This document shows, piece after piece, positions 6,501-7,253 of a stretch of DNA of 7,253 nucleotides (the stretch's first letter is position 1; every line of letters begins with the position of its first letter). The stretch is from Alphaproteobacteria bacterium (GTDB lineage: Bacteria > Pseudomonadota > Alphaproteobacteria > MED-G09). The stretch spans positions 1-7,253 of the forward strand of contig JABHUT010000205.1 in the NCBI GenBank assembly GCA_018658685.1. Reading direction: 5' to 3'. The notes below the pieces were generated by a model. The model saw only the letters and a list, made by a program, of their open reading frames with translations, made no database searches and was not told where the DNA came from. Made by a program: the position numbers and the translations under genes.

Positions 6501-7253
6501 AGTTGATGAAAAACCTAAGGACTCAAGCTTAGAATAAATAAAAGGCTTAAAGAGTTCTAGAGCTAATTTTTTGGGAAGCCCACACTGGTGCAGTTTAAGC
6601 TCAGGACCAACAACAATTACAGAACGACCAGAATAGTCAACTCGTTTACCCAATAGATTTTGTCTAAAACGTCCTTGCTTTCCTTTTAGCATATCAGAAA
6701 GTGATTTTAGCGGTCTTTTATTAGACCCTGTAATTATTCTTCCCCTTCTTCCGTTATCAAAAAGGGCATCAACAGATTCCTGAAGCATTCTTTTTTCATT
6801 TCTAATAATAATATCAGGAGCGCGAAGATCCATTAACCTTCTCAATCTATTATTTCTATTAATAACTCTTCTGTATAAATCATTTAAGTCTGACGTAGCA
6901 AATCTTCCTCCATCCAACGGTACAAGAGGTCTTAATTCAGGTGGGATGACTGGAATTACTTTCATAATCATCCACTCTGGTTTGTTACCAGATTCCTTAA
7001 ATGCTTCTATTAATTTAAGTCTTTTTGCTAGCTTAATTGGCTTAAGTTCACTTTTAGTTTCTTTTATTTCTTGCCTTATATCTTCGCTTATTTGCTCTAG
7101 ATCAATATTTTCTAATAAAAATCTAATTGCTTCTGCGCCAATTTCAGCTCTAAAATTATCTACACCATATTCATCCTGAGCATCCAAATACTCTTCTTCT
7201 GTTAAAAGTTGAAGATTATCTAATGGAGTAAGTCCTGGGTCCAAGACCAAATA
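3525..7253 (-). CDS. rpoC: RNA polymerase subunit beta' (5' end outside the window)
   Basis: The visible part is 1242 codons ending in TAA at 3525-3527. The frame is open through the window edge (the first codons read YLVLDPGLTP), so the TTG at 7248-7250 is not the true start. By alignment of the active site to E. coli, about 140 N-terminal residues, including the first zinc-finger region, are missing. The beta' subunit forms much of the catalytic centre and the clamp. Numbering from base 7253, the catalytic NADFDGD is at 316-322 (bases 6288-6308) with all three Mg-binding aspartates. The bridge helix region is about 620-651. The second zinc site is Cys663, Cys737, Cys744 and Cys747. The trigger loop TQLTMRTFHIGG is near 777-788. 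About 180 residues then separate this from GGLPRVAELFEARKPK (982-997), consistent with the SI3-type trigger-loop insertion of proteobacteria. The C-terminal NVIVGRLIPAGTG is present. rpoB is expected upstream of it, outside the window. No frameshift is seen. Confidence 0.98.
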   Translation of the reverse strand, partial: YLVLDPGLTPLDNLQLLTEEEYLDAQDEYGVDNFRAEIGAEAIRFLLENIDLEQISEDIRQEIKETKSELKPIKLAKRLKLIEAFKESGNKPEWMIMKVIPVIPPELRPLVPLDGGRFATSDLNDLYRRVINRNNRLRRLMDLRAPDIIIRNEKRMLQESVDALFDNGRRGRIITGSNKRPLKSLSDMLKGKQGRFRQNLLGKRVDYSGRSVIVVGPELKLHQCGLPKKLALELFKPFIYSKLESLGFSSTVKQSRRMVEKQTPEVWDILEEVIREHPVLLNRAPTLHRLGIQAFEPVLIEGKAIQLHPLVCAAFNADFDGDQMAVHVPLSLEAQLEARVLMMSTNNILHPASGEPIIVPSQDIVLGLYYLSQMKQGEPGEGKTFDSVNELNFSLENGSVTLHSKINFRFSEEDGERSIIETTPGRVLISKELPDNKNVKFDIINKLLTKKEISRIIDDVYRHCGQKDTVIFCDHIMRLGFQNAFKAGISFGKDDMIIPEEKEKMIEETHSLATEFEQQYIDGFITRGEKYNKVVDAWAKCTDRVENKMMEKISTTSMNDQTNRENDVNSIYMMAHSGARGSAAQMKQLAGMRGLMAKPSGEIIETPIISNFKEGLNVLEYFNSTHGARKGLADTALKTANSGYLTRRLVDVAQDCIITEVDCKTDNGIEMTAVIDSGEEIVSLSQRLLGRVPCEDIVDPGNNEVIAKKGKIIEEYQIPLLDAANLVSVKLRSVLTCETKRGACATCYGRDLARGTPVNIGEAVGVIAAQSIGEPGTQLTMRTFHIGGTAQVMDNSYVESNSDGSIKIENLNILEDSDKRNIVIGRTTIINVVDENGTERASHKLPYGSQLMVKDGDSIKKNQRLAQWDPYTIPIITETAGTVGFEDLVDGISIGEVSDESTGISQKVVIDWKNSAKSADFKPSMVIKGDNGEIVSLENNREARYLMSVDAIISSSDGTKVGAGDVIARIPTEGAKTKDITGGLPRVAELFEARKPKDHAIIAEVTGRVEFARDYKNKKKIVIHPLDESESEVSYLIAKGKHISVQDGDTIEKGEYLIDGNPAPHDILSILGLEALASYLVNEIQSVYRLQGVTINDKHIEVITRQMLQKVEISNPGDSAFISGEQLDKLEAEEINEKLIAKKQEPMEYKPILLGITKASLQTRSFISAASFQETTRVLTDAAVYRKSDHLVGLKENVIVGRLIPAGTGSSIRRLENDAAVKDEALIAERMKDVEPEEIESA

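Noticed and set aside
6355..6537. Plus-strand reading frame of 60 codons inside rpoC
   Set aside because: Antisense to conserved beta' sequence; no ribosome-binding site or family resemblance.
6946..7179. Plus-strand 77-codon hydrophobic frame resembling a small membrane protein
   Set aside because: The Leu/Ile/Ser-rich stretch is the antisense image of Lys/Glu-rich coding DNA in rpoC, a common artefact in AT-rich genes.
7248..7250. TTG as the start of rpoC
   Set aside because: The frame continues to the window edge (Tyr codon at 7251-7253), and roughly 140 conserved N-terminal residues of beta' lie beyond the window.

Overview
The window is one uninterrupted stretch of housekeeping genes, all on the minus strand. 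It covers the end of the rpo operon, the str operon and the first codons of the S10 operon. In the direction of transcription (high to low coordinates) the order is rpoC (5' end outside the window), a 172-bp intergenic leader, rpsL (S12), rpsG (S7), fusA (EF-G), rpsJ (S10) and the first 14 codons of rplC (L3). The products supply the RNA polymerase beta' subunit, two 30S decoding-region proteins, the translocation GTPase, and S10, which is also NusE. No tRNA, rRNA, CRISPR, insertion sequence or prophage signal was seen on either strand.

The organism looks like an AT-rich, probably streamlined alphaproteobacterium. By eye the coding DNA is about 35% GC. S10 ends in LAAGVDVEIKL, EF-G carries GGAGQFA in domain IV, and RpoC reads EYFNSTHGARKG and VVDAWAKCTDRV; all of these I associate with Alphaproteobacteria. 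rpoC lying directly upstream of rpsL also fits that class. Intergenic gaps inside the str/S10 run are only 17 to 25 bp. A marine clade such as SAR11, HIMB59-like or a relative is plausible, but the genus cannot be fixed from this window.

Two things depart from the textbook layout. First, tufA (EF-Tu), which normally sits between fusA and rpsJ, is absent: the two genes are 25 bp apart with no remnant, so EF-Tu must be encoded elsewhere. Second, the rpoC-rpsL gap is clearly a regulatory leader. It holds a CTTGAC-type promoter, a roughly 50-nt island at 52% GC inside DNA of about 18% GC that folds into a bulged stem, a separate 9-bp hairpin, and then the rpsL ribosome-binding site. It probably gives the str operon its own transcription start and may carry autogenous control by a ribosomal protein. 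This leader is the most interesting element of the window. The protein-coding genes are ordinary and intact.
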